Assembly: GCF_010550695.1 (NCBI RefSeq) | Contig: NZ_JAAGOB010000014.1 | Span: 1 to 64,000 of the forward strand | DNA length: 64,000 nt | Direction: 5' to 3' | DNA from: Phytoactinopolyspora alkaliphila | GTDB taxonomy: Bacteria; Actinomycetota; Actinomycetes; Jiangellales; Jiangellaceae | Shown here: positions 23,719 through 32,750 of the stretch, in pieces | Position numbering within the stretch: the stretch's first letter is position 1 | Layout of the letters: each line of letters opens with the position of its first letter | Notes under the pieces: generated by a model | Databases searched by the model: none | The model's input: only the letters and a program-made list of their open reading frames with translations | What the model was told of the DNA's origin: nothing | Made by a program: the position numbers and the translations under genes

Positions 23719-24723
23719 TCAACCATCCATGCTGTGTGGTGGACCAGGCTGCACCAAGCTGACCCAGTCGTCCGAGACGGCCGACGCGCGCAAGGCATCG
23801 GTGACCGCTAGGGCGGCCAGCCCGTCGTCCAGGCTTACGGCAGGGGTGACCGCGCCTCTGGCGACGTCGAGAAGGTGGCGGGCCTGGCGACCCAATGCCG
23901 CGGACGGTGCTTCCGGATAGGAGCGATGCTGGTCGAAGTCCTCTCCGGCGGCCCGGATGGTGAGGGTGCCGCGGCCGAAATCCGCGAGCAGAGACCCGCC
24001 CGTGCCGGCAACCTGGATGGTGCGTAGCCCGCGAGGTTCGACGTAGTCGATATGGAAAGCCCCCGTTACGCCGCTGGTGTGGACGAGCAATCCGTCGACG
24101 ACGTTGGGCTGCTCGACGTGGGGCACGCCGAGGATGGTGCGGGCGACCGCCAGGCCCCGCCTGATGGGGCCGAAGAACCAGCGCAGGTAGTCCCACTCAT
24201 GGGAGTAGTCGCGGTACAGCCGGTCGGCCTCGGCGGTGGCGAAGCGTGACACGGCCTTAGTGATGGTGGTGTAAGCGCCGAGCATCACCTGGAAGGACAC
24301 CGGGGTACCGATCCGGCCGTCGTGAATCGCGGCATGTGCGGCCTGGACCACGGCTCGGTGTCGGAGCACGTAGCCGACCAGCACCGGTGTGCCGGTTGCA
24401 CGGATCTCGTCCACCGCTGCCGCTGCGTCGGCCAGCGAAGGCGCGAGCGGCTTCTCGACCAGGGTGGGGATACCCCGCGCACTGGCGGCTTGAAGTTGCG
24501 GCAGGTGGAACTGGTCGGGCGCGGCGATCACCAGCGCGTCGGGATCGAGGTCGAGTAGCGCGTCGAAGTCGGTCACGATGAGTTCCACGCCCCGGCTCCG
24601 CGCCTGTTCGTGCAGTTCGATCGCCGGGTCGAAGGCGACGACGCGGACGTCGGCGAGGCCGGCGAGAGCGTCGATGTGCTGACGGCCGATCGAACCCAGC
24701 CCGCTGACGGCGACGGATCTCAT
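23719..24723 (-). CDS. Gfo/Idh/MocA family oxidoreductase
   Basis: A 334-residue product from ATG 24723 with GGAGG upstream. The N-terminal Rossmann fold is clear: 'VAVSGLGSIGRQHIDALAGL', with the family's EKP signature in 'IPTLVEKPLAPSLADAAAAV'. The C-terminal alpha/beta domain ('HEWDYLRWFFGPIRRGLAVA') forms the substrate pocket. Members oxidise or reduce sugars, inositols or their acids with NAD(P). It is divergent from the SDR gene and separated by about 160 bp, so the pair may share a promoter region and a pathway. Confidence 0.92.
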   Translation of the reverse strand: MRSVAVSGLGSIGRQHIDALAGLADVRVVAFDPAIELHEQARSRGVELIVTDFDALLDLDPDALVIAAPDQFHLPQLQAASARGIPTLVEKPLAPSLADAAAAVDEIRATGTPVLVGYVLRHRAVVQAAHAAIHDGRIGTPVSFQVMLGAYTTITKAVSRFATAEADRLYRDYSHEWDYLRWFFGPIRRGLAVARTILGVPHVEQPNVVDGLLVHTSGVTGAFHIDYVEPRGLRTIQVAGTGGSLLADFGRGTLTIRAAGEDFDQHRSYPEAPSAALGRQARHLLDVARGAVTPAVSLDDGLAALAVTDALRASAVSDDWVSLVQPGPPHSMDG

Positions 24724-24884
24724 GCGACCTCCGGGGTGCGGCGCGACGCCATGCGTTGGCGTCCGGGATGGGCCAGCGCGGTGCACGGAATTGACCAGTC
24801 CCACTGGTCGAAACAAGCGACATCATCTAATAGAACCGCTGATAGCATTCCGGAGAGTTGTTCACCGATACGAAGTGAGTGCCG

Positions 24885-25664
24885 ATGAGTGTGCTGGACC
24901 AGTTCAGCCTGACTGGCAAGGTCGCCGTCGTGACGGGCGGCACCGGGCTCTACGGCACACCGTTCGCTACCGCGCTGGCTGAGGCCGGCGCCCACGTGAT
25001 CGTAACCTCGCGGCATGCCGAGACCGCCCGGCAAGGCGCCGCTGAACTGCGCGAGCACGGCGGGTCGGCCAGCGGAGAGCAGCTGGATCTGGCCGATGAG
25101 GCGTCCATCAGTGCTTTCCATCAGACTGTCCTGGACGCGCATGGGCGGATAGACGTGCTGGTCAACAACGCGGTGCACCGGGCCGGAGGTACTTTGGCCG
25201 GCACCAGCGCGGCGGACTGGGACGCGACCTCGGCGGTCAACTCCCGCGGGCTCTTCCTGGTCACCCAGGCGGTCGCGGCGACGATGACCGAGCAGCGCGC
25301 CGGCTCTATCGTCAACATCGGTTCCATCTACGGCCTGGTGGGTCCGGACTTCCCGATGTACGAGGGCACCGACAAGACCTCGCCGCTGTTCTACGCCTAC
25401 GACAAGGCCGGCATGGGGGGCTTCACCCGCTACCTGGCATCGGCTCTCGGCCGGCACGGCGTGCGAGTCAACTGCTTGTGCCCCGGCGGGCTGTACAGCG
25501 GTCAGAAGCAAACTTTCGTCGACGCGTACTCCGCCCGGGTACCGCTGGGCCGGATGGCCACGGAGTCCGACGTCACCGGCGCCCTGGTGTTCCTCGCCTC
25601 GGATGCGTCGGCCTACGTGACCGGGGTGGCGCTGCCGGTCGACGGCGGCTGGACGGCCCGCTGA
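24885..25664 (+). CDS. Short-chain dehydrogenase/reductase
   Basis: A 259-residue classical SDR from ATG 24885; GTG 24879 is possible. 'VAVVTGGTGLYGTPFATALA' is the cofactor-binding Gly motif, 'VLVNNAVHRAGG' the NNA(G)-type motif, and the catalytic Tyr-x3-Lys is in 'FYAYDKAGMGGFTRYLASAL'. Ser is supplied by 'SIVNIGSIYGLVG'. The closing 'ASAYVTGVALPVDGGWTAR' is standard. Its substrate is probably a sugar or sugar acid, judging from the divergent Gfo/Idh/MocA gene (inference). Confidence 0.93.
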   Translation: MSVLDQFSLTGKVAVVTGGTGLYGTPFATALAEAGAHVIVTSRHAETARQGAAELREHGGSASGEQLDLADEASISAFHQTVLDAHGRIDVLVNNAVHRAGGTLAGTSAADWDATSAVNSRGLFLVTQAVAATMTEQRAGSIVNIGSIYGLVGPDFPMYEGTDKTSPLFYAYDKAGMGGFTRYLASALGRHGVRVNCLCPGGLYSGQKQTFVDAYSARVPLGRMATESDVTGALVFLASDASAYVTGVALPVDGGWTAR

Positions 25665-25702
25665 GCACTCACCCGCCTGCCGGGGCGGCAAACATGCCGG
25701 GC

Positions 25703-26710
25703 TCATGTCCTTGACGACACCGAGTGAGTGGATGGTTCGGCGAAATGGCACGCCGACGAGCCGCTGTCAGCCACGCGCTGTTCGAGTCGGGGCCGCTCCG
25801 TCTCGCAGCGCTCCTGCGCCTTCCAGCACCGGGTACGGAACGGGCAGCCCGACGGCGGATCGGATGGATTCGGAAGGTCACCGTGCAGCACGATCCGGTG
25901 ACCTCGGCCGCGCAGGTGTGGATCGGGATTCGGGACAGCGGACAGCAGGGCCTGGGTATACGGGTGAGTGGGACGGTTGAACACTTCGTCAGCGTCGCCG
26001 TACTCGACGATGTGGCCGAGGTACATAACCGCGACCCGGTGTGTGAGATGACGAACCACGGCGAGATCGTGTGAGATGAACAGATACGCGACGCTCAGCT
26101 CGCGCTGTAGCCGGTCGAGCAAGTTCACCACTTGGGCCTGGATCGACACATCGAGGGCGGAGACTGGTTCGTCGAGAATCAGCAACGTCGGTTCCAGAGC
26201 AAGTGCCCGCGCAATACCTACCCGCTGGCGTTGTCCACCGGAGAACTGGTGGGGATACCGGTTGAGTACCTCGGCTCCCAGGCCGACCACTTCGAGCAGT
26301 TCCCGGACTCGTTCTTTGCGGACCCGCCGATTGCCGATCCGATGGATCTCCAGCGGCTCTGCAATGATCTCGCCTACTGGCATTCGTGCCGGTAGGGACG
26401 CGTACGGATCCTGGAAGACGAACTGGACCTGTTTGCGTAGCGTCCTGATCTCCCGGGCGGACAGACCCGCCAGATCGGTACCGTTCAGCAGGACTCTTCC
26501 CGCAGTGGGCTGGTGGAACCGCATGATGCTTTTGGCGACGGTGGACTTGCCGCATCCCGACTCGCCGACCAGCGAAAGTGTCTCGCCGTGGTTGACCTCG
26601 AACGAAACGTTGTTGACCGCCTGAACGGTGCCGGTCTGGCGTTGTAGTACGCCGCTCCGTATCGGGAAATGCTTGACCAGGCCGTCCACGGTCAGAACCG
26701 CGTTCGTCAC
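25703..26710 (-). CDS. Opp/Dpp-type ABC transporter ATPase (OppF position)
   Basis: A 335-residue product from GTG 26710 with AGAGGAGG upstream, overlapping the OppD-type stop (GTGA). Walker A is GESGCGKS, the signature is FSGGQRQR, and Walker B is 'LLILDEPVSALDVS'. The C-terminal oligopeptide-transporter Cys cluster is present ('GCPFRTRCWKAQERCETERP' and 'SSACHF'), which in this family holds an iron-sulfur cluster. Last gene of a five-gene importer operon. Confidence 0.93.
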   Translation of the reverse strand: MTNAVLTVDGLVKHFPIRSGVLQRQTGTVQAVNNVSFEVNHGETLSLVGESGCGKSTVAKSIMRFHQPTAGRVLLNGTDLAGLSAREIRTLRKQVQFVFQDPYASLPARMPVGEIIAEPLEIHRIGNRRVRKERVRELLEVVGLGAEVLNRYPHQFSGGQRQRVGIARALALEPTLLILDEPVSALDVSIQAQVVNLLDRLQRELSVAYLFISHDLAVVRHLTHRVAVMYLGHIVEYGDADEVFNRPTHPYTQALLSAVPNPDPHLRGRGHRIVLHGDLPNPSDPPSGCPFRTRCWKAQERCETERPRLEQRVADSGSSACHFAEPSTHSVSSRT

Positions 26711-27714
26711 CGGCTTACCTCCTCTGATGCGGCCAGCTCGTGCGAGAAGTGGCATGCGCTGGCATGGCCGGGCGTCAACGCTGTCAGGTCTGGCTGTGTC
26801 CAGCACTCGACACGGTTCTGGGACTGCTCACACCGCACGCGGAAGGCACATCCGTCCGGTAGGAACATCGGGTTGGGTGGCTGACCCGGTATCGCGTACA
26901 ACTCCGCGGCGGGCCTGTCCAGTCGCGGAAGGCTGGTCAGCAGTCCACGGGTGTAGGGATGCCCTGGCTTCCCAAATACGCTGCCGATCGGTCCGGTCTC
27001 CACGACGCGTCCGCCGTACATGACGACGACGCGGTCGGCGATCTCTGCTATGACGCCGAGGTCATGCGTGATCATGATCAATGCGGCGCCGGTCTCGGCC
27101 TGAACCTGCGCAATCAGGGCGAGAATCTGAGCTTGCACAGTGACATCGAGCGCCGTCGTCGGCTCATCGGCGATCAGGAGACGGGGCCGGTTGGCCATGG
27201 CCATCGCGATCATGGCGCGCTGGCGCATGCCGCCGGAGAACTCGTGCGGATATTGCCGTGCCCGCGCGGCCGGGTTTGGAATACCCACTTCGGCCAGCAG
27301 TTCGACGACCCTGGCACGTGCCGCAGAGCGGGACAGCCGCCGGTCGTGCCGGCGCAAACCCTCCGAGATCTGCCGACCGATCGTCATGACGGGGTTGAGC
27401 GCACTCATCGGGTCCTGGAAGATCAGGCCGATCTCCCGGCCTCGAATCCGTTGCAACTCCCGCTCACCTAGCGTGAACAGATCACGACCGGCGAAGACGG
27501 CCTGGCCGGACTCGACCGTGCCCGAGTGGGGCAGGAGGCCGAGTGCTGAGGTCACGGTCACGCTCTTACCGGATCCCGATTCGCCGACGACCCCGACCGT
27601 CTCTCCAGGCAGTACCGAATAGCTGACGCCGTTCACCGCCGGGACGCGCCCCATGTCGGTTCGGAATGTGGTGACGACGTCCCTCAGCGCGAGCAGCGGC
27701 TCCGCGGCCGTCAT
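26707..27714 (-). CDS. Opp/Dpp-type ABC transporter ATPase (OppD position)
   Basis: A 335-residue product from ATG 27714, overlapping the OppC-type stop (ATGA). Walker A is GESGSGKS, the signature is FSGGMRQR, and Walker B is 'LLIADEPTTALDVTVQAQIL'. The C-terminal extension includes the family Cys pattern 'GCAFRVRCEQSQNRVECWTQ' and 'ASACHF'. It pairs with the OppF-type ATPase to drive uptake through the OppB/OppC channel. Confidence 0.93.
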   Translation of the reverse strand: MTAAEPLLALRDVVTTFRTDMGRVPAVNGVSYSVLPGETVGVVGESGSGKSVTVTSALGLLPHSGTVESGQAVFAGRDLFTLGERELQRIRGREIGLIFQDPMSALNPVMTIGRQISEGLRRHDRRLSRSAARARVVELLAEVGIPNPAARARQYPHEFSGGMRQRAMIAMAMANRPRLLIADEPTTALDVTVQAQILALIAQVQAETGAALIMITHDLGVIAEIADRVVVMYGGRVVETGPIGSVFGKPGHPYTRGLLTSLPRLDRPAAELYAIPGQPPNPMFLPDGCAFRVRCEQSQNRVECWTQPDLTALTPGHASACHFSHELAASEEVSR

Positions 27715-28610
27715 CGCGTCGTCCTCGGATCGACGGCATCCCGAAGTCCGTCCCCGACGAAGTTGACCGCCAGGACGGTCAGCGCGATGGCGAGGCCCGG
27801 AGGCAGCCACAGCCACGGCATCGACTCGAGAATCGACAGGGACTGGGCTTCGTTCAGCATGTTCCCCCAGCTCGCTGACGGTGGCGGTACGCCGAGGCCG
27901 AGAAAGGACAACGCGGCCTCAAGCATGATCGCCTGAGCGACCAGGATCGTGGCGACCACCGTCAGGGGCGCCACCACGGTCGGGACCACGTGCTTGCGGA
28001 GAATCCGCAACGGCCCGGCTCCCAACCCGATCACGCCGGTGATCGAGTCCTGCGCGCGCAGGGACATCGTCAGTCCCCTGACGACGCGGCACGCCGTCGG
28101 CCAGTCGAACAGGGCGATCGCCAGCACCAGCGTGGTCAGGCTCGGTCCGACGAATGCGACAACGATGATCACGACGATCAACGTGGGGAATGAGAGGACC
28201 ACGTCGGTGAGCCTGCTGATCGTCGCGTCGACCCAACCGCCGAAATAGCCGGCCACCGCACCCAGCGTCATTCCGATGACCGTGGCGCCGAATGCGGCTA
28301 TCAGCCCGACGAGCAAGGAGATCTGACCGCCGGCGATGAGCCGTGCCAGCACGTCCCGCCCGGCTGAGTCGGTGCCCAACGGATGTTCGGAACTCGGCGG
28401 CCGGCGGAATGCCGTCGGGTCGACGGCGTTAGGGTCGGTGGTGACGATCAACGGCAACACCAACGTCGCCAGCCCCATGAGTACGAGTACCACGAGGCCG
28501 ACCACGGCTAGGCGGTGCCGCATGAAGCGTCTGACCGCCAGCCGCCCTGGTGGCACTGCCATCTCTGGCTGCTGTGTCGCCGACGGTGTGACTTCCTGAA
28601 CGACGGTCAT
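27711..28610 (-). CDS. Opp/Dpp-type ABC transporter permease (OppC position)
   Basis: A 299-residue product from ATG 28610, overlapping the OppB-type stop (ATGA). It has the OppC-type N-terminal helix followed by a periplasmic loop with 'HPLGTDSAGRDVLARLIAGG', then five membrane helices. 'EAALSFLGLGVPPPSASWGN' with 'MLNEAQ' is the classical closing motif of the DppC/OppC family. Channel subunit for the importer. Confidence 0.93.
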   Translation of the reverse strand: MTVVQEVTPSATQQPEMAVPPGRLAVRRFMRHRLAVVGLVVLVLMGLATLVLPLIVTTDPNAVDPTAFRRPPSSEHPLGTDSAGRDVLARLIAGGQISLLVGLIAAFGATVIGMTLGAVAGYFGGWVDATISRLTDVVLSFPTLIVVIIVVAFVGPSLTTLVLAIALFDWPTACRVVRGLTMSLRAQDSITGVIGLGAGPLRILRKHVVPTVVAPLTVVATILVAQAIMLEAALSFLGLGVPPPSASWGNMLNEAQSLSILESMPWLWLPPGLAIALTVLAVNFVGDGLRDAVDPRTTR

Positions 28611-29575
28611 GCGCGCCCGCCAATCCTGATCCGAGGGTCGATGATGGCGTAGGCAAGGTCGGCCAGCAGATTGCAGACCACCACCAGAATCGCCACGGCC
28701 ATGACGAAGCCGAGGAGTATCGGATAGTCCCGAGCCGAGATGGCCTCCAGCGCCATCCGGCCCATTCCCGGCCACGCGAAGATCTGCTCGATGACCACAG
28801 CGCCGGCGAAGAGCGAAGGGATCTGTATTGCGGCGACCGTCACCAAGGGGATCATCGCGTTGCGGAGCGCATGCCTGCCCACCACCTGGAGTCGCGACAG
28901 CCCCTTTGAACGAGCGGTGACGAGGAAGTCCTGGCCGAGGACTTCGAGCATGCTGGAGCGGGCGTAGCGCATATAGGGGCCGGCCAAGGCGAAGCCGAGA
29001 ATCGACGCAGGAAGGATCAGATAGCGCAGCGAGTCCCACAGTCCTGTCCCGCCCGGTGAGTTCATCCCCGCTGTGGGCAGCCACCCCAGAGTCAACGCGA
29101 AAACGTAGATGCCGAGCAGAGCGACGAAGAAGCTCGGCACGGAGATGGCGAGAAGACTGACGAAGGACGCCGTGTAGTCGACGGCTGTGTTCCTGCGCAA
29201 TGCGGCCACGATTCCCACCGGGATGCCGACGAGCACCGCGATCAGCATCGACGCCCCCATGAGCCGAATCGTCCCGCTGAGACGCGTGGTCATGACCTCG
29301 GACACAGCACGGCCGGAGGAAAAGGAGTATCCGAGGTTGCCCTGGAGGAGCTCCCCGAGCCACCGGAAGTACTGCACGACGACCGGCTGGTCGAGGCCGA
29401 GTTGTTCACGTCTTCGTGCAACTGCCTCCTCGCGGTTCCCGGCGAAGCTGAACGGATCGATCATCATCTCCGCCGGGTCGCCCGGCATGACTTGGAGCAG
29501 AACGAACAAGAGTATGCTCATCGCCGCTAGCACGACGCCCGAGATCATCAGACGCCGGACGAGGAACGCAATCAC
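28607..29575 (-). CDS. Opp/Dpp-type ABC transporter permease (OppB position)
   Basis: A 322-residue product from GTG 29575. The opening 'MIAFLVRRLMISGVVLAAMS' and 'LFVLLQVMPGDPAEMMID' is the hallmark first helix of DppB/OppB, followed by 'RREQLGLDQPVVVQYFRWLG' and a C-terminal six-helix channel domain. 'EQIFAWPGMGRMALEAISAR' is the conserved EAA-like loop region. It lies 43 bp downstream of the binding-protein gene. Confidence 0.93.
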   Translation of the reverse strand: MIAFLVRRLMISGVVLAAMSILLFVLLQVMPGDPAEMMIDPFSFAGNREEAVARRREQLGLDQPVVVQYFRWLGELLQGNLGYSFSSGRAVSEVMTTRLSGTIRLMGASMLIAVLVGIPVGIVAALRRNTAVDYTASFVSLLAISVPSFFVALLGIYVFALTLGWLPTAGMNSPGGTGLWDSLRYLILPASILGFALAGPYMRYARSSMLEVLGQDFLVTARSKGLSRLQVVGRHALRNAMIPLVTVAAIQIPSLFAGAVVIEQIFAWPGMGRMALEAISARDYPILLGFVMAVAILVVVCNLLADLAYAIIDPRIRIGGRA

Positions 29576-29618
29576 ACGGCCCGCCCTTTCCTCAGGTCAC
29601 GAACGGCGCGCACTCCGG

Positions 29619-31241
29619 TCAGCCGCCGACCGACCAGTCGGCAGCGTTCCAGAAGTGGTTGGACACCGATCCGGCGGTCTCGAAACCTTGTAACTGTGCA
29701 CTCGTGCCCGCGAGGTTGTTCGGCGAGTAGAGCAGGATGATCGGCACTTCCTCATTCATGATCCGCTGCGCCTCGGCGTAGATCTGCTGACGTTCGTCCT
29801 GGTCAGCCGTCGCGATGCCCTGCTCAAGCAGTTCGTCGAGTTCCTCGTTGCAGTAGCCGCTGAGATTGCTGCCGCCGATCTGGTTGCACTTGACGCGCGC
29901 GTCCATCGCCGCGGGATCGATGTTGAACATCCCGTAGCCGGAGATCAGCAGATCGAAATCGCGTTCTCCGATGCGTTCAGCCATGACCGACGACTCCATC
30001 TCGGCGACAGTAGCGTCGATGCCGACGGCCTGAAGCTGGCCCGCGACGATCGTGACGATGGTGTCCCGGTCAGCTTGCCCAGGCGTGACCTCCAGCCGTA
30101 CCGGCGTCTCCGAATCCCATCCAGCCTCATCCAGCAGGGCCTGCGCTCGTGCGGGATCGTAGTCATAGTGCGTCAGATCATCCGGCATGGCCCAGTCCGG
30201 GCCGTGGATGAGGGTGTCGACCACCTTGCCCTCGCCGTTCAAAACCTCGTCCACCAGAGAGTCCCTGTCGATGGCATGCAGGATCGCTTGGCGTACCCGG
30301 ACATCGGCGAGCTTGCCGGAGTCATGCGCCGTGTGCAAAGCCATCACGCCCGGACCCTCGTCCCGGTGCAGCGTGACACCGTCGATTTGCTCCACTCTGG
30401 TGGCATCGGCGGCTGCTACCTGCGCGTAGTCGATCTCGCCGGTCTCCAGCTGAGCCATCGCGACGTCCGTGGTGAGGAACTGTGCGAAGACCCTGTCGAG
30501 GTGGAGCTCGTTCCGGTACTGCGGATTCGGGTGGAACTCGATCTGATCGTCGGTGACCCATCGCTGGAAGACGTACGGGCCGAGTCCTACGGTGGGCTCG
30601 CGAAAGAACTGGTGGTCAGTCAGCTCCTCGACCGGGAACTCGCCGACGACGTGCTCGGGCAGGATGAAGAGGATCGGCTGGATCAGGTCGATCAGGAACG
30701 CGGAGTTGGGCTCCGTCAGAGACACGACGAAAGTGTGGTCGTCCGGTGCGGTGAAACCGGCGATGCTATCCGCCTCACCGTCGGCGAACGCCGCGGCACC
30801 GTCCACCGAGGCGAACTTGCCGGCGTTGGCGCTCCCGGACGCGGGATCGGCATAGAGCTCGAAGCTGAACAGCACGTCATCTGCTGTGAACGGCTCGCCG
30901 TCACTCCAGGTGACGTCGTCGCGGAGGTCGAACGTCCAGGTCATACCGTCCTCGGAGACGCTCCAGCTTTCGGCCAGCCGTGACTCGTACTCGTTGTCCG
31001 GCCCTACGCTCACGAGGCCGTCCCAGTGCAGTTGGCTGATGAGGTGGTTGGGTCCGATCGACGCGATCAATGGATTGAAAGACGTCGGCGCCTGATACAG
31101 CTGGACGGAGACGTCCCGGCTGTCCTGTGCTGTGCCTTCGGTGCCCTCCGGCTCGCCTGGGGCAGGCTCGTCGCCGGTAGAGCAGGCCGCCAGGACGATC
31201 ACCGCGGCGCCGATGCTCATTAGTGTGCTACGTATCCGCAC
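29619..31241 (-). CDS. Opp/Dpp-type substrate-binding lipoprotein
   Basis: A 540-residue family 5 solute-binding protein from GTG 31241; GGAAGG 7 nt upstream favours it over GTG 31247. The signal ends in lipobox LAAC with Cys20. Family marks are 'LAESWSVSEDGMTWTFDLRD' then 'DVTWSDGEPFTADDVLFSFE', and 'VRVRQAILHAIDRDSLVDEV' in the middle. Such proteins bind peptides, but also nickel, opines, oligosaccharides and other polar molecules. First gene of the importer operon, divergent from the phosphonate operon, which suggests a phosphonate-containing ligand (inference). Confidence 0.92.
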   Translation of the reverse strand: MRIRSTLMSIGAAVIVLAACSTGDEPAPGEPEGTEGTAQDSRDVSVQLYQAPTSFNPLIASIGPNHLISQLHWDGLVSVGPDNEYESRLAESWSVSEDGMTWTFDLRDDVTWSDGEPFTADDVLFSFELYADPASGSANAGKFASVDGAAAFADGEADSIAGFTAPDDHTFVVSLTEPNSAFLIDLIQPILFILPEHVVGEFPVEELTDHQFFREPTVGLGPYVFQRWVTDDQIEFHPNPQYRNELHLDRVFAQFLTTDVAMAQLETGEIDYAQVAAADATRVEQIDGVTLHRDEGPGVMALHTAHDSGKLADVRVRQAILHAIDRDSLVDEVLNGEGKVVDTLIHGPDWAMPDDLTHYDYDPARAQALLDEAGWDSETPVRLEVTPGQADRDTIVTIVAGQLQAVGIDATVAEMESSVMAERIGERDFDLLISGYGMFNIDPAAMDARVKCNQIGGSNLSGYCNEELDELLEQGIATADQDERQQIYAEAQRIMNEEVPIILLYSPNNLAGTSAQLQGFETAGSVSNHFWNAADWSVGG

Positions 31242-31323
31242 GGTCACGCCTTCCTTCTCTGCCTCGGTAATGTGTCCGAGGATACTGATGGCGAAAAAGA
31301 TCTTCCGCGAACATGGCTTACCA

Positions 31324-31369
31324 TCGAATAAGAACGCGGTTTGCATTCGAATAAGAACACAGTTGCATT
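31324..31369. repeat. Two 23-bp direct repeats (TCGAATAAGAAC core)
   Basis: Units starting at 31324 and 31347 share TCGAATAAGAAC and a GTT(T)GCAT end, in tandem with a 23-bp period. They lie 83 bp upstream of the importer's binding-protein start, where an activator or repressor could bind. Confidence 0.6.
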
Positions 31370-31476
31370 GAACATGCGTGAACGCCGGCCGTCAATACAT
31401 CGATCCCGAGCTTAACCAAGCATTCACCTTAGCAGCTCAAGGCGGTAGAGGCCGGGATGTGAATCAGTTATGAGGG

Positions 31477-31500
31477 CATTGCTAATGTGACATTGCTAAT
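31477..31500. repeat. Two CATTGCTAAT direct repeats, 14-bp period
   Basis: Exact copies of CATTGCTAAT at 31477-31486 and 31491-31500, about 100 bp upstream of the phosphonate operon's first start. The spacing is unusual for random AT-rich DNA in this GC-rich genome. Confidence 0.6.
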
Positions 31501-31599
31501 ATCCGGAGACCGTCGATATCCTGCTCTGGCGATTACATTGAATCCAGTCGAATTTGGGCAGAATGCAGCTCCGCGAGAGCTGCTGAACGGGAGTACGGA

Positions 31600-32664
31600 T
31601 TGCTGAGAGCGGAATCAATCATCCGGCTTCGCCCGTCCATTACGGTGTTCGACCGCGGCGTGGTGAGTGTGGAGACCATCGATCTGCCGCCTCGCCGTCC
31701 CGGTGAGATCGACGTCTCCATCAGCACGGCGGCAATCTGCGGCTCGGATCTGCATACGGTGCTCGGCCACCGTAGTTCTCCGCACCGGACCGCGCTCGGC
31801 CACGAGGGCGTCGGACGCGTCACGGAGGCCGACGAAGCGGTTGTCGATCTGCGGGGAGAGCCGTTGCGCCAGGGGGATCGCATCGTCTTCGGGCTGTTCA
31901 ACGCCTGCGGGGAGTGTGACCGCTGCGCGCGAGGCTTGTCGATGAAGTGCCGGTCGGTGATCAAATACGGTCACGAATCGGTGACGTCCCCGCCCTACGC
32001 GACGGGAACGCTGGCCAGCCATGTGCGGCTCCTGCCGGGTGTGCCGGTGCTGCGCATTCCGGACGACGTGACGGACATCGAGGTGGTGTCGGCAGGCTGT
32101 GCGGTCGCCACTGCGGCCGCCATCGTCTCGGCGGCTGCCATGACCGCGGCACCGGAGCGCATCCTGGTGCTCGGTGCGGGTGCGGTGGGGACCTACTGTG
32201 CCGCGATGCTCACCAGCGCCGGCCACACGGTGGAGGTGAAGGATCCTTCGGCGGATCGCGTCGCGCTCGCCCAGCGTTTCGGGGCACGCTCACCGCGTCT
32301 GGAAGCCGAGGCCTATCCAGTGGTCATCGAGGCGTCGGGGAGCGCCGACGCATTCGCGGAGGCACTCGGCGTCTGCGACATCGGCGGCCGGCTCATCGCC
32401 GCCGGCTCGGTGAGCCCGGGGGCCTCCACGGTGCCCGTCGACCCGGCGATCGTGGTCACTCGACGGCTCACTGTGATCGGCGTGCACAACTACACGGGCG
32501 ATGACCTTCGGCACGGGGTGGATTGGCTGCTGGCACACGGTCGGTATCGCGATCTGGGTCGACTGGTCTCGCCTCCGTTGCCGTTGAGCTCCGTGCGCGA
32601 GGCATTCGATCTCATGCGAGAAGGCCGGTATGCCCGGGTCCTCGTCCGTCCCGATGCCGGTTAG
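31600..32664 (+). CDS. Zinc-dependent alcohol dehydrogenase of the phosphonate-catabolism-associated group
   Basis: A 354-residue MDR-type dehydrogenase from TTG 31600, with GGGAG 6 nt upstream. Catalytic zinc ligands are Cys47 (ICGSDLH) and His68-Glu69 (LGHEGVG); the structural zinc Cys cluster is 'CGECDRCARGLSMKC' (Cys103, 106, 109, 117). The cluster followed by 'SVIKYGHES' is the fingerprint of the group described as phosphonate-catabolism-associated alcohol dehydrogenase (TIGR03366). 'ILVLGAGAVGTYCAAML' is the NAD(P) fold. Likely role: oxidising a phosphonate alcohol such as 2-hydroxyethylphosphonate to phosphonoacetaldehyde. The substrate is inference from the neighbouring aldehyde dehydrogenase and phnA. 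Confidence 0.85.
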   Translation: MLRAESIIRLRPSITVFDRGVVSVETIDLPPRRPGEIDVSISTAAICGSDLHTVLGHRSSPHRTALGHEGVGRVTEADEAVVDLRGEPLRQGDRIVFGLFNACGECDRCARGLSMKCRSVIKYGHESVTSPPYATGTLASHVRLLPGVPVLRIPDDVTDIEVVSAGCAVATAAAIVSAAAMTAAPERILVLGAGAVGTYCAAMLTSAGHTVEVKDPSADRVALAQRFGARSPRLEAEAYPVVIEASGSADAFAEALGVCDIGGRLIAAGSVSPGASTVPVDPAIVVTRRLTVIGVHNYTGDDLRHGVDWLLAHGRYRDLGRLVSPPLPLSSVREAFDLMREGRYARVLVRPDAG

Positions 32665-32750
32665 ACCCACGGCGTGACGATGCCGACGGACGCCGGTCTC
32701 TGTCGGCAGGACCATCGGCCGTACCTGCCCCATCCTGGAGGAACCCGCGG

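Larger units (their letters stand above)
31242..31599. promoter_or_regulatory. Divergent control region between importer and phosphonate operon
   Basis: 358 bp, less GC-rich than its surroundings, with no gene. It holds two sets of direct repeats, at 31324-31369 and 31477-31500, described separately. Both operons must be transcribed from here. No inverted repeat of obvious TetR or LacI type was found, and no regulator gene adjoins the region. Confidence 0.6.

Noticed and set aside
31415-31440. TTCACC near the phosphonate operon as a PHO box
   Set aside because: Only one half-unit resembles the box; the 11-bp direct repeats expected for PhoP sites are not there.
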